Source: Hydractinia symbiolongicarpus | Taxonomy: Eukaryota > Cnidaria > Hydrozoa > Anthoathecata > Hydractiniidae | Direction of reading: 5' to 3' | Assembly (NCBI RefSeq): GCF_029227915.1 | Contig: NC_079888.1 | Coordinates: forward strand, 6,877,001-6,941,000 | Length of the DNA stretch: 64,000 bases | In this document: positions 43,577-64,000 of the stretch, piece after piece | Layout: each line of letters starts with the position of its first letter | Position numbering within the stretch: position 1 is the first letter of the stretch | Notes under the pieces: model-generated | What the model was told of the DNA's origin: nothing | Seen by the model: only the letters and a program-made list of their open reading frames with translations | Databases searched by the model: none | Made by a program: the position numbers and the translations under genes

Positions 43577-44172
43577 GAGATTATGGAGCTATATATGGGA
43601 CAATATTCGTGTATGGTTTTCTTCGCGTCGTAAATGCTTTTCGTCGTGTCGTATCTTTCTTCGTGGTGTAGTTTTTACGCGTTGTATCATTCTTTGTGGG
43701 GTGGTTTTACGTTTCGTCGAGTCGTATTTGTTTTCGTCGCGGTGTATTTCACCTTGCGGCGGAATTCACTTCATGGCGTATTTCACTTCTATAGCTAAAA
43801 ATGTAACCAGCTCTACCCAGTAGAAAGACCAAAGCAACTAGAAAGAAAGTAGAACATATTGTGTAAAAGCTTCACGAAATTAGTAATTCCGTGTAAACAA
43901 AGCATAACTATTTCGCCACAAAGTGAAATACCACACGAAGTGACATACGACACGACAAAACATGAGATCACTCCAACAAGAGTAACACGCCACGACGAAA
44001 ACTATTACCCTGCGAAGAAAACCACACCACGAAGAAAGATAGAACACGACGAAAACTTATACGAGTCAAAGAAAACCATGCCACGAAGAAAGATACGACA
44101 CGACGAAAAGCATTACGACGCGACGAAAACCATACACGAATATTGTGTCCCACATATAACTCCATAAGAGAT
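43577..44172. mobile_element. Foldback element with GTCGTG/TTTTCGTCG sub-repeats
   Basis: The left arm starts TTATGGAGCTATATATGGGA (43581) and the right arm is its complement ending TCCATAAGAG (near 44170). Both continue ATATTCGTGTATGGTTTTC, GTCGTAAATGCTTTTCGTCG and so on for about 210-250 bp, with a spacer near 43795-43915. Each arm is built from short repeats of TTTTCGTCGTGTCGTA / TTTCTTCGTGGTG. The frame at 43859-44167, with its repeated RRKIxHDE motif, comes from these sub-repeats and is not treated as a gene. Confidence 0.75.
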
Positions 44173-45872
44173 ATGCCTAAAAGTGAAAAAAGGTATGTTT
44201 TGTTATGACGTGGCTATAGTAATATTGTAAAAAAAAAGCATGTAATAAATAATAGCTAAGTAAAGGCCTGTGCAAGTCGAAACGGGACAAAACCGGGACA
44301 AGAGAAAAACGAGTACCGGGAAAAGGTTGTTTTTATATAAATAGAAAGAATTTTATCCCGGTCGAATTTCTTCCTTTTCCTAAGGCAGGTTAATTTTTGA
44401 GTGCAGTAAAACAAATTATCCTGTTGGCTTTTGTCGTATCCCTACCGACGTCCAATCACAATTCAGCCTCGTCCCAGGCCGCTTTTTCCTTTTTTATTAG
44501 GAACACGGCGCGAAGGTTTCCAATATCACAAAAAAGGAAAAATAAGGTTGATTCCGCTTCCAGCATACACGCAAAGTTTGTATATCATAAGATACTTAAT
44601 AACGTGTATAAACTATGCAAATCCTTAATTATATGCACACTCACCATTCATAAATATCTGCCGACAATTCATTTCCTGTTGATTTGATAATTCTTTTAGA
44701 GGAGTGCGAGATGGGCTGGTAATTTCCAGCTTACATAAAAGTCGACTGTTATAATGGACGGTACTAGCCTCTTTAAGGTTGCTGTCGTATATCTGGATTT
44801 TGGAACACCGCCGTTCTCACTGCCATCATAGATAATTTGGGTTTTTTTCCTAAATTAACTTTCCTGCACTTATTTTGGCCTGCCTTCTTCACCCTATTTA
44901 TTAATTTATTCAGATAAGCAAAGCGTTACTAATTATCTCGTTTAAATTTTGCATATTATGATAAAGTATAGTCTAAAGATAAAAATTAAGAACAATGCTG
45001 CATTGCCGTCACATTTTAATGAATGAAGGAACCGTAAAGCTTTTTTCTCGAAATAAACATCCTCTACACCCCCTTCCCCTTTCTAATTATTAACTTTAGA
45101 TACATCTTCAGCCTTCCGAGTGTTCGAGTGAGTGGAATTAATAACTCATCACACATTTAAAAAATAAGACAAAAAGCCCTGGGGGCTCTAAGAATTTCGC
45201 TCGCTACCAAAATATTTGATGACAACCTGCTAATTCGTTGTGTTATCGTGCCAAACATTCGAAGAGGTTTGGTGCATGAAACTCTGAAGATAAAGCACAC
45301 AAGTGACATTACATCTTACAACAAACGCAAACAAAACAAAACGTGTCATAATAAACTCATATTTTTAAAGAAATTGCTAACAAAAAATACAGCCTATCAT
45401 TCATGGTTGAAAGTCTTGCAATTGAAACGTTTATGGACTTAAACGGCATTTAGTTGACAAAAAATCAAAATTTTGATGTCACCATCATGTTCAGCATACT
45501 GTTTTTATTAACTGTGCCAATTTTTGTTAAAATGAAGTAGTTTTAATTTTTGGACCAATTTTGGCCTAAAATGGCATTTAGGTAACAAAAATCAAAATTT
45601 TAATGTCATTATTATGTTCAGCATCCTTTTTTTGCTAACTGTGCCAAATTTTGTCGAAAACAAATACCAATTTTGGCCTGAAACGTCTTTAGATGACTTC
45701 CGGGAGTTGGGTGCGAAGTTTAAATCTGTGACGTTGCAATTGACCATTTGGGACAGGGTTAACAGTTAGTCAGTTAATACCAATACTATCCTCCTCTTAG
45801 AGGAACGTGAAATCCCAGGGTCGATTTTTTCTCAAAAAATGCTCCGAAATAAAAAAAAACGACGGTTTTAAA

Positions 45873-45903
45873 GAATTTCCTACGCCTTCGGGCGCGGAAA
45901 TTC
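45873..45903. repeat. Hairpin with GCC-TTCG-GGC tip
   Basis: Outer stem GAATTTCC/GGAAATTC (8 bp), inner stem GCC/GGC closing a TTCG loop. As RNA this would be a very stable cUUCGg tetraloop. There is no T-run or gene context to make it a terminator; it probably belongs to a dispersed repeat. Confidence 0.6.
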
Positions 45904-46268
45904 AAGAACAAAATCAAAAACTAAAGCATGTTAAAAAAAAATTTTTTTAATAAATAAACATGACAATTTTGTATTTACTACGTATAAAATAGTCTTTTAT
46001 TCATACTACAATAAACTTTTACATACTTAAGTTTTATCAATTCTATATTTTGTAGCAATAACGTTCTGAAGAAAACGAAACCGAAAGCGCCACAATTTTG
46101 ATTTAATACACGTCTGTTTTGACACTGGAAACTAAAATATTCCAAACTCTAACAAATCTGTAAAGTGAAAAGAGGTATATATCATGAAACAAAACAGTTT
46201 TGTCAGTGCTATATTTTATATACTTCTATCTATTCATTTAATCGGAGTAAACATCCATTCAGTCACTT

Positions 46269-46274
46269 TTTATT
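46269..46274 (-). other. Polyadenylation signal of DRP1
   Basis: AATAAA on the minus strand, 33 nt after the DRP1 stop codon. Confidence 0.5.
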
Positions 46275-46307
46275 CAACTTCGGTCGTTTCCAAAATCTTC
46301 CACGTGA

Positions 46308-55604
<9,297 letters not shown>

Positions 55605-56862
55605 ATTTTTACGTGTATTTCAAGCACTCATTGATATAATATGATTTCCTTCAAAGAGAAAAAGATTGTCACCATTTCAATATCAGGTCTGGGGAGAAAA
55701 TATTAATGTTGATCTGTTGTTACAGTGCATAACAAACACCACAAACAAATGAATAAAACTATAAATCGAACCATTTATTTAGGCTAGTTCACAAAGTTTC
55801 AATACATTTACAACAAATGTATTTTATGAAACTATGATGCCTTGCATAGTTCGCAAAATTTCTAAGCTAAAAACCTTAAGAACAAATCAAGAATTTTCCA
55901 AAAAAATAAAAAGATTTACATATGTGCAACTTTTATAAACCAACTTGTATTTTCATGGGAGGTAAAAAACTTCAAATATGGCGACCAATTATGCAGCTAA
56001 AATTACTGGTAATGCTGGCAGTCAGAATAAATAAAGTCTCATAACCCAAATTCAGTAACGAAAGCCCTGGTCAGAAGCTTAAAAATCGCTGTTTTTTGTT
56101 CTAAAATAATTGCAATAAAAAAGCTTGGAAGCAGTGGCGTGAAATAAGGAATGCACCTTTATCTAAAATATTTAAATTTCAATAGTTTTCCTTATTATTA
56201 GCGCTTTGATACAATAGCTCACATATTACATGTAAGAAGGCAATGATTCACCAATCGTTATGGCTTGCCCATTATAATAAAATTAGAAGGCAATTAAGTT
56301 GATGTGTAAGCAAAAGATGTGCAAAGTTTATTTATGTAGGCATAAGGTCGATACAGAAGGTTATAAAACTCAAAGTAACAACAATGTAAAGTTACATTCA
56401 AGCAGTACTGTAATAATAAAAGCTTAATCTTTTTTAAACAAAAAAAATATGTTATTTTATTTAAGAAGTAATAACGTCTGCATTTTCCTTGAAAACACAT
56501 TTTTACAAGTGCCAATTAGATCAGTCTTTTCTGGTGGTAATTGGATTTTATATCATCATCAACAAAAGATTATTAATCAGTTGTTGTAATTTTTTGCAGA
56601 TGACCCATAACTTCTGCATGTTGGTTTCCAATCAAATTTTATGAGTAAGCATATATATAGGGCCTACACGAAAGCTTGATACGAAAATTTTATTGCAAAC
56701 CAAGTTGCAGATCCCAATTTATTGGGTCATTGGAAAAAAATTAAGAGGCCTAGGACAAGTAAATGAGTGTCATTTTTGTATGCTTTGCTACTGAGAACAG
56801 AGGGTTCAAAGTCGCATTTGCTGCATTGTGATAGAAAATTAAAAATCTTCCAATATTGCATA
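55605..56862. other. Intergenic, upstream of DRP1
   Basis: AT-rich sequence that should include the DRP1 5' UTR and promoter. No TATA box, repeat family or exon stands out. Confidence 0.5.
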
Positions 56863-58134
56863 CTAGTCAACAAAGCCCGTGGAAAAATCCACTTGTGCAG
56901 ATTAAAAAACGAAAAAAAAGCGTCATTTGAATTTTGATGACGTCACCACCCATTCATAAAAAAATTTAGAACCTTGTTTTCACGTTACCTCTATTGTGTA
57001 GAGCTTAAAATGCTGATCAAGAAAATGCATATTGTATATGATCATACGCTTTTGATGAGCGGTTAATAAGATAAGGTATTCGATAAGGTATTAAATAAGG
57101 TATTAAATAAGGGATTCAATAAGGTATTAAAATTTTTGTTGACGTCAGCAAAGAACCACAAAACACACAAAACTTATTTAAAGGAATTTTATGTATCTAA
57201 TGTCTAATGTATAGGTTCATGTATCTTTGACAAACCGTTGCAGAGATAGAGGGGTTTGAAGGTTTTTGATGACGTCATCAACCCATCCTTTCCGAAACGG
57301 ATTCGAGGACCCAGGTTTGGGAAAATAACCCAAATAGTACCTAGGCGGTCCCTAGTTACCCACTCAGTGAAAAAAAAATTGACATCACCACCTCGTTTCC
57401 AAGTTATTTAGCGTCAAAGTTTTAAGTGTACTGTAATGGCCTCATTAATTTAATATAGGAAATTCACGTTAAAGTAGTGTTACTGACGTCGCACCGTAAC
57501 GTCAGAAAATTTAACTTGCATGTATTAGACATGCATTTTTCGACAACATCAAAGGAAAATGAAGACATCCACTTTGTCTGTCACAGACAGACAGACACGA
57601 GGGTACCGCTAGGCTGCAAACGCCGTAAAAAGTGCGGACGTTTTTTAAAAAAGTATTCCCTGAAAAAACCCGCATAAGCCCGAACAATGCCCGAAAAAAG
57701 AAACAAAAAAACTGACACTAATATGATTCAAAAAAACTATAAAAATTAAAAAACAAAAAAACATAAAAATATATATGCTGAACGACCATGTATATGTTTC
57801 TTTAAAGTATTAAAGAATTAAACTTACTATGTGGTAGCGAAGTTCTTAAAAGAACTGTTTTTGATGGTTGTTGATAAAGTTGACTTTATAAGTAACTTTA
57901 TATAAACTTTATTAACTCCTTTCTCTTCAAGCACTTTTTTCCCAACTATCGTCCGCATGGTTTGTTACAAGGAATTGCATTTCGAGAAATGTTCCGTGCG
58001 AGTTCGGGAAAGCGCGGGTGGTTTCAGGCGTCAACTGCCAATTTTATTTGAAAAGTCGCCCGTGTATATGTGGGCGTTTGTGGCTTATCGGCACCCTCTT
58101 AGACAGACACACCTATAGAGTATTATTATATAGA
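56863..58134 (-). mobile_element. Non-autonomous Helitron, 1272 bp, both ends defined
   Basis: Read on the minus strand, it begins TCTATATAATAATACTC at 58134 directly after an A. It ends with hairpin-forming GTGGATTTTTCCACGGGC, then TTTGTTGACTAG at 56863, followed by a T. A 5' TC, a 3' hairpin about 10 nt before CTAG (CTRR), insertion between A and T, and absence of TIRs and target duplications are the Helitron signature. There is no Rep/helicase frame inside, so it depends on another element. The interior has a 13-bp ATAAGGTATTAAA tandem repeat (57066-57130) and an internal inverted GTCTGTC/GACAGAC stretch near 57575. Shorter relatives are at 8356-8496 and 24140-24246. Confidence 0.72.
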
Positions 58135-61100
58135 TGTTGAAAAAGGTGTTTTGGCATTGGACCCTAAAGTCTTGCTAAAATAAAGCATTGTTGTTAGTTA
58201 AAACATCATTCTTTTATTTATTATTGTAGCTAGAGAAGCCAGCAAAAAATTTTTATCTTGAAACAATTGCAAGCGTGATTTCTAACATATAGCTACAGGT
58301 CACAGACTAGCTTGTGAAAACTTGTAATGAAGATGAGACTTAACAAAGAACATGAAGAACATTAAAACGAAACAAAAACTAATCATAATCAAAGTAAAAG
58401 AAAGGTCAAGAAGTAGGAAAGGAGGGCCGACATTATCATCTCAGTTTCTGTTTCTAAAAGCAAACACTCTCCTTCGCTGCAGAAAACGTTGCGAGAATTC
58501 CTAGAGAATCATCTGGAAAAGGGTGTATATCATAAAGCAGATGTAGAAAAAAAACTACAATTAAAAAATACTAGAATCATTTTTTTACTAATATGAAATA
58601 ACTTTTCAAGATAGCCACATGAGATCCTATTCCTAATTGTCCCTATCAACTTTGCTTTAACAACGGTATAATATTTCACAGAACAGGCCCTGTGTAACTC
58701 TCCATCATTGATGTTACTTCACTACTTCACACATTTTGGGGTCAACATTCCTCTCAAGATCTTCTCCTTTATCTTTCCTTTCTTCCATGTTCAGCTGTAA
58801 CACCTTTTTTTTATTTGTTGTTGTTGTAAATATTGTTCCTTTGTTATTAAAATAATTGTTTTTAAATTTATACAAATATGTAATATATATAGCTAGCTAG
58901 CTAGTTGGCAAAGCAAGCTAGCTTTTTTATAACTTCTTCTGTCAGAGTGGAAAACTGTCCATCAATTTAATGAGGCAACTACTTTTTAAGAAAGAAATAC
59001 ATACAACTATCTGCCTGCAACAGTATATAGCTGGAATTCCTACATGGTATTCCTTTTAAATATAAAATAATTTTGAGGGTAAAGATGCCAAGTTTTAAAA
59101 CAAACTTAAAAATTCATTTGTTTTACACTACAAAGGTGCTAACTATAGGGCGAGCTTGGACGACTTGGCCACAAAAAAGACAACATTCAAAGTATCACAG
59201 AACTATGTGACTTTATTAACTATATTTTTTACCAAGAAAATTGTATCAAAACCTTTTTGAGCACTCTAAAACCTTTCAGCATAGTATGTTTGTTAACCAT
59301 TGCAGTATTATGTTTGTTTTTAGGCCATTAAATTTGTTGTCAAAGTTTTATGTGCATGACTTTCAAGATACTTAGGAGGCTTGACGGTTTCCATAGGGTT
59401 CTAAGATAAAACATTGGTGTTTTACTACAACAAAAGAGTGTTTTTTAATTTTTAAAATAATATGCAGTTTTTTTGAGTGAAACCTTGTGTTTGTTTGGCA
59501 AATTGATACCCTCGTTTTAAACTTACCTTTAATCTAAGGAAAATTTTCTTTTTCTTATCCTAGACACATTAAAAAACAGGAAAATTTTTGTATTTTATTT
59601 GCAGCCATCTCTTTCAATTTTTTTATTAAAGGAAAATTCAAAACATTTTATTTTTAATTTAGTTCTTTAAATTATAATTTTTAACTTTTTCTGCCTTGTA
59701 CCTTTACTTCTTTAAAATACCTTTGCTACTTTTGTTATATTAAATCACTTGCAGGATTTTTTTCTGCAGACACAATGTCAGCATGATATCTAACTATAGC
59801 TCAATTGCCACATGCAACCATCATCCTTTTACAACTCAGACAACAGTCTGTATTACTCTGTTGCCTGTATATTCAAGTTTTCTTTTCTAATGTTTATATA
59901 ATTTTGTTATCCTTATATATTTTAGCAATCACAGTGTGTATGATAAAATAAATTGTAGCAATGGGAGGGAAATAGTTGCAATTGCAATTAATAATTAAGT
60001 CCCGGCCACTAGGTTGTGAAATAACACCTAGAAAAGATACTTATCATTCTGCTCTATTACTAGAAGTAAATCATTTCAATGTGCTTAATGTTATTGTGAA
60101 GCTATAGATTAGATTAGCATAAGACAAAAGGAAAAACGTTGGTCTGGATTGTTTTATGGAGAGAGCATGGAAATATTAATATATGTGTATATATGTGATC
60201 TCTTTTTGCAGTTATATTAATGTATGCGTTTAACCCATTGCTACTATTTTCTTTATTAAGAGGCCTGCATTAATGCAGAAATATATTTTTTGTCTTTGAT
60301 TCACAAAAAGTCTGTTTTATAATTTAACAATTTGAAACAATTTTAAAATTAATTTTTTTATAGGTTTATCTCTCCAAAAAAATTACATAAAAAATATGTT
60401 AAAAGCGATTACGTCGTGTTAAGAAACACAAGGTTGTACTTTAAAAAACTTATGTGAGTACACTTATGGTTAAAATAATAATATTCATTGAGAGTACGTT
60501 TTGCCAAACATGCAAGTAATATGATTTTAATTTTGCTCACATTGTACTCGCACTCATATTTTAAGTGCTCAACGATTATCTATGTTTCGAAAATCATTTA
60601 AAGGCTTGGTTTCAAACCTTCGTTACAACAGAATAGAAGTATCTATTAACCCACACCTGGGTAGTAAAGGTTTATTAGCACCCTACAACCACACCTTACC
60701 TAGCACCCTTCATATTCTGAGAGCTTCCCTACTGCCACTTCATTGGGCAAAATTATAAAATTGCTTGCCAAAGGAAATAAGAAAATGTAAGAAATGCGAT
60801 GTTTCAGTGTTAAGAAGCTGCTTAGATAGTTTTCTGTCTACAATTCCAGATGAACCCCTAATCAGCAAGTAGAAGGCTAACAGTTTTACATATGGCTTGC
60901 TGTTTGGAAAGATGAGATTTTGATGATGTGTGTCCCCTTTTGTACTCTTATAGGACGGCATGCTGGTTGATGAAGATGATCAATTTGGATGATCATCTTG
61001 AAGCATTGCTCCAAAACCTAATAAAAATCCAAAATCCAGCTTAGTTCAAGGGCATATATTCACTTTTTGCTACATCAAACCAGGTCAAGAATTTCAAAAG

Positions 61101-62964
61101 TAATGTTTTAATTTGTATAGGCGACTCCAACTTAATTACTTGTTCTACGCGCAAAGTTGATAGTAGCTTACAGTCAGTCGATCAGCGAAATAAAAATAAC
61201 TTTATTGAGAATGTATGGTCGCAACAACAACACCAACAACAACAAAAATTACAACGGAGGAGGCATTTTATTCTATGTATTTTCACATAACGTACGAAGT
61301 TTATATCTTTAGTTGCGAAGGAAAAATAATAATTTGTCTCTACAACAAGAATTATTCTTGTGCTGTTTTGAAAGTTATTAGAATATACTTTGTTGTTTCG
61401 AAATTTATACAGCAAGGTAATCTTTTCCCACTTAGAATAATGAAAAAAACAAGTTATTTTCATAAAAAAAATGTTGTTTTTAATGTTTTTTGCAGTCATA
61501 TGAGAAAATCTAAATTTAAGTGAAAAATCTTTTTACAGACTATAGTTTAGTTGACAATATTTGAAGTCTTTTGCAGCATTAAAATTTTTTAAAATTCATA
61601 ACGAAGGAGGGTGTCACGACAAGCAAAATCTACCTTGTTTTTGTTATTTTTCCTTAATGGTATCAACTTGCAGTATTACATTTTAGCTAGCGTAATTTTA
61701 AACAATATAATAATCTGTTTAGTTATTCACTTGTATTATAACTATAGCAAAAGTAGCTAAATTTTTGTTAAAATCACAGAAAAACTTAAACTTCTGTTTA
61801 ACCACATAACTATTTTTCTGATTATATACAAAATTATCTCAATGCGCATTTTAGTTTATCGCAACAAATTACCATGAACAAAGAATCAACTGCAAGTGGC
61901 CTTACCAATGGTGGTCTAAGTAACGTTATTGATTCACTTTGTTTAGTATAATTGTAGATTGACATTAACCAACAAAAAATAACATCTTGATTTTCTTCTA
62001 TGCTCATTATATTTTACGAGACGGGATGAGATTTTTTTTTTTTATTTCTTTTTCTTCAAAACTTTTTTGCTTGATATTATTATTTTTTCGTTTTCGTGAA
62101 AATTAGGGTCGGTTGAGCCTGTAGAACAACTAATTAAGTTAGAGTCGCCTAATATTTTATTTCAAACGACCTCTATATATATGATTTTGAAACAAATTTT
62201 AAATTTAATTTTAACAAATAAATCGTTTCAAATACGTTTCAATTTAATTCAAATCTCTCTTTTGAATATTTCCTAAATGTTTCAAGAAAATTAAAATTAA
62301 TTCATCACAACACATTGTTTAATTCGCTTCAGTGCAAATCACTTCTAATATAACAAAACAATGTTTATAACACATTGCCAATTTCTAAAGAAATCTAATT
62401 ACCAAAAAATTATGTAAATATCTTTACTATAGCATTCTTGGTCACAAAACTACTAAACTGGATCATACAGAAAGCGAAAACACCATCAAAATCAATTGTA
62501 GAAAGCAATAACATAACTTTAGATCGTAGATTGTTTTAAAACTCTCGCAAACAGAGTGTAGGGTGTAAAAACTTCCCTGTATATTGTTTCAAAAAGTCTT
62601 ACAATGAGATCTACAATGGAATCAGAAAAAGTTATACCTTTGTCTTGACCGCTTAAAGATCATCAAAACAGTATCATGAAAAAGCAAAATGCTCAGTAAA
62701 ACATTTAAAAGCTCTCACATCAGGGTTGTAAAATAATAAAATTGACATATATACATAAAACACTGAGTGAGTAATGCAGCTGTATTGACAGCTAAAAAAG
62801 GGTTCTGCCACCTAAGTATCAAGTTAATATACTATCAGTATTTTATGTTTTTCTGTTTTATTAATCTAAGCACAATAAAAAATTATTACGAAAATTCAAA
62901 TCACTTACATTGAACCCATGGTAAAGCAGAAATAATTAAGACAGTTTAACTGACCTGTCAGAGG
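58135..62964. other. Long AT-rich intergenic region
   Basis: No gene is supported on either strand. It contains a (GCTA)n patch near 58891-58923, a possible reverse-transcriptase relic at 60759-60872, and a run of AT-rich sequence. Open frames at 60740-60961 and 61182-61523 have low-complexity or repeat-like content. The promoter of the gene starting at 62965 should lie at the right edge. Confidence 0.5.
60759..60872 (+). pseudogene. Possible C-terminal relic of a non-LTR reverse transcriptase
   Basis: The short frame reads NCLPKEIRKCKKCDVSVLRS, then CLDSFLSTIPDEPLISK and a stop. It resembles the WNxLPxEV...F...LDxFLxTIPDEP tail common at the end of LINE-type reverse transcriptases in invertebrates. 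Upstream sequence in the same direction is broken by stops. The resemblance is by eye only. Confidence 0.35.
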
Positions 62965-63580
62965 ATGATTCTATCCTGTTGTTTTATCTATTGTATCATA
63001 TTGGTTATAAATGGTAAGTATGTTCATTTTGTTTATTTTTTAATTTTTATCCGTCTTACGACAATGTTAATTTGTTAATCCAAAGACATTTACCCTAATC
63101 TTAATTTAATATCTCCCTTTAAAAATTACGTTTTAGTTTTCCAAGTGTCATTTGCAATTAATGAAACCACTGTTGCTGCTCCTGTGGAAACAACACAATC
63201 ACCTTTTATCACAACCACTACGACACCTACTACAACCACACCTACTACAACCACAACTACTACTACACCAAAACCTGAACATAAGAGTATAACTGTTACT
63301 GCCCCCAATCCAGTGACTTTTGATCTCCGGATTTTAAATAGTGAACAAAACATAAAAGGACTTGAAATTAAAAAAGAGGATACAACATTTTTCAACTTAA
63401 AAGTTGTGGTGAGCAAATTTGCATACAACAACAATACATTTAACGTACAATCTTCACAAAATGGTATATCAGTAACATTGAAAGTTACATCATTAGCAGA
63501 CCAAGGTGAATATGTGGGATATGTCGTTTTAACAAACAATCAACGTAGAAAGGATCGTTCATTTTCTGTAGATGTGATTG
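62965..63580 (+). CDS. Secreted or membrane protein, Thr-rich segment plus cysteine-less Ig-like domain (partial)
   Basis: Exon 1 at 62965-63013 encodes a hydrophobic signal peptide (MILSCCFIYCIILVI). Exon 2 at 63137-63580 follows in phase and ends in a GTAAGT donor after a split codon, so the coding sequence continues beyond what I can find before 64000. After a likely cleavage following SFA comes a Thr/Pro-rich stretch (about residues 40-62, mucin-like, probably O-glycosylated), then about 100 residues of alternating beta-strand pattern ending LADQGEYVGYVVLTNN. That matches the F-strand DxGxYxC motif of Ig domains, with Gly where Cys should be; no B-strand Cys is present either. N-glycosylation motifs (NETT, NNTF) occur. 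Cysteine-poor Ig-like domains are known from hydrozoan allorecognition proteins, but membership in that family is not shown. Confidence 0.65.
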
Positions 63581-64000
63581 GTAAGTTATTTCCTTTCTTT
63601 TTTTTTTTTTAAATTTGTTAACAATTTTTTTCCTGTATTTGAAATTTAGCCTAGCAACCCCTAAGCAACAGAAAAATGTAACACCCAGACACGTAACAAG
63701 CCGCGTCAGGAAGAAAAATGCTGGCGTGCAAATAATACTTTTCAATCATTTTGAGGCATGGAATGTTTGCACAGCATAATTTTCAATGGTGTACGATGGC
63801 ATATGCTCATTTTTGTTCCATTTTTTCTCGAGTAATCATAGAACTCGCATACAGCAACAATAATTTTGCCATATTTTAATAAACAGGTAATTTGTTGCGA
63901 CGAAACTAAAATGTGCGATCTGTTTCATTATTTTCGTAAAAAATTTATATGTTAAGAGTATTTTTTAACTTAAACAAAGAAAGAGCTGCAAGCGAAAAAT
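63581..64000 (+). other. Intron of the Ig-like gene (presumed)
   Basis: Follows the GTAAGT donor at 63581. It starts with a long T-tract and contains no convincing exon up to the window edge. Confidence 0.45.

Larger units (their letters stand above)
44173..46307. other. Intergenic between foldback element and DRP1 3' end
   Basis: Holds a tandem duplication at about 45435-45690, in which two diverged copies share TCAAAATTTTGATGTCA-type sequence, ATGTTCAGCAT, AACTGTGCCAA and TTTTGGCCT, and a UUCG hairpin (listed separately). The open frame at 44397-44687 begins only at a TTG and has no recognisable protein character. No gene is supported. Confidence 0.5.

Noticed and set aside
43859-44167. 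102-codon frame with repeated RRKIxHDE-like motif
   Set aside because: It lies entirely in one arm of a foldback repeat and owes its openness to sub-repeats; no splice or start context supports a gene.
63126-63539. 137-codon minus-strand frame over the Ig-like exon
   Set aside because: It is the antisense shadow of the Thr-rich exon (runs of Val/Gly from ACN codons).

Overview
This is a window of AT-rich eukaryotic nuclear DNA. The genes are split into many short exons (27-300 nt) with GT-AG introns, there are no bacterial operons, and there are many dispersed repeats. The protein set (a Dickkopf-type Wnt-antagonist-like peptide with only the second cysteine domain, p38 MAPK, DRP1, RNF123/KPC1, TMEM243) points to an animal. 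The short Dkk-like protein, the Ig-like gene without Ig cysteines, and the repeat types suggest a cnidarian, probably a hydrozoan. That assignment is inference; no database was searched.

Layout, left to right. (1) 312-7273 (+): 3' part of a gene for a large protein with RCC1-type repeats and an unassigned C-terminal region carrying a possible zinc site. Its introns hold a 20-bp minisatellite, a TIR element and an internally deleted Mutator-like transposon. (2) 9582-14839 (+): TMEM243, four exons. (3) 16426-17492 (+): a small secreted ten-cysteine protein of the Dickkopf Cys2/prokineticin/colipase class. (4) 18013-32765 (-): the E3 ubiquitin ligase RNF123/KPC1, resolved into 36 exons that sum to 1201 codons in one continuous frame, with a pure (CAA)66 tract in one intron. 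(5) 33608-40124 (-): a p38 MAP kinase, 13 exons, 360 residues, with its key residues at the same positions as in human p38alpha. (6) 40125-46307: a repeat-rich intergenic region with a SINE, a foldback element, tandem repeats and a UUCG hairpin. (7) 46308-55604 (-): dynamin-related protein 1 (DNM1L), 23 exons, 729 residues. (8) 55605-62964: intergenic, with a well-delimited non-autonomous Helitron (56863-58134) and a weak reverse-transcriptase relic. (9) 62965-63580 (+): first two exons of a secreted or membrane protein with a Thr-rich segment followed by an Ig-like domain without the usual cysteines; it probably continues beyond the window.

The genes do not form an operon or an obvious pathway. 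RNF123 (ubiquitylation), p38 (stress signalling) and DRP1 (mitochondrial and peroxisomal fission) lie head-to-tail on the minus strand; TMEM243 and the Dkk-like gene are on the plus strand. Exon boundaries were set by hand from splice sites, reading-frame continuity and remembered homologues. For RNF123, p38, DRP1, TMEM243 and the Dkk-like gene every phase joins cleanly; for the RCC1 gene one junction (exon 3/4) does not.
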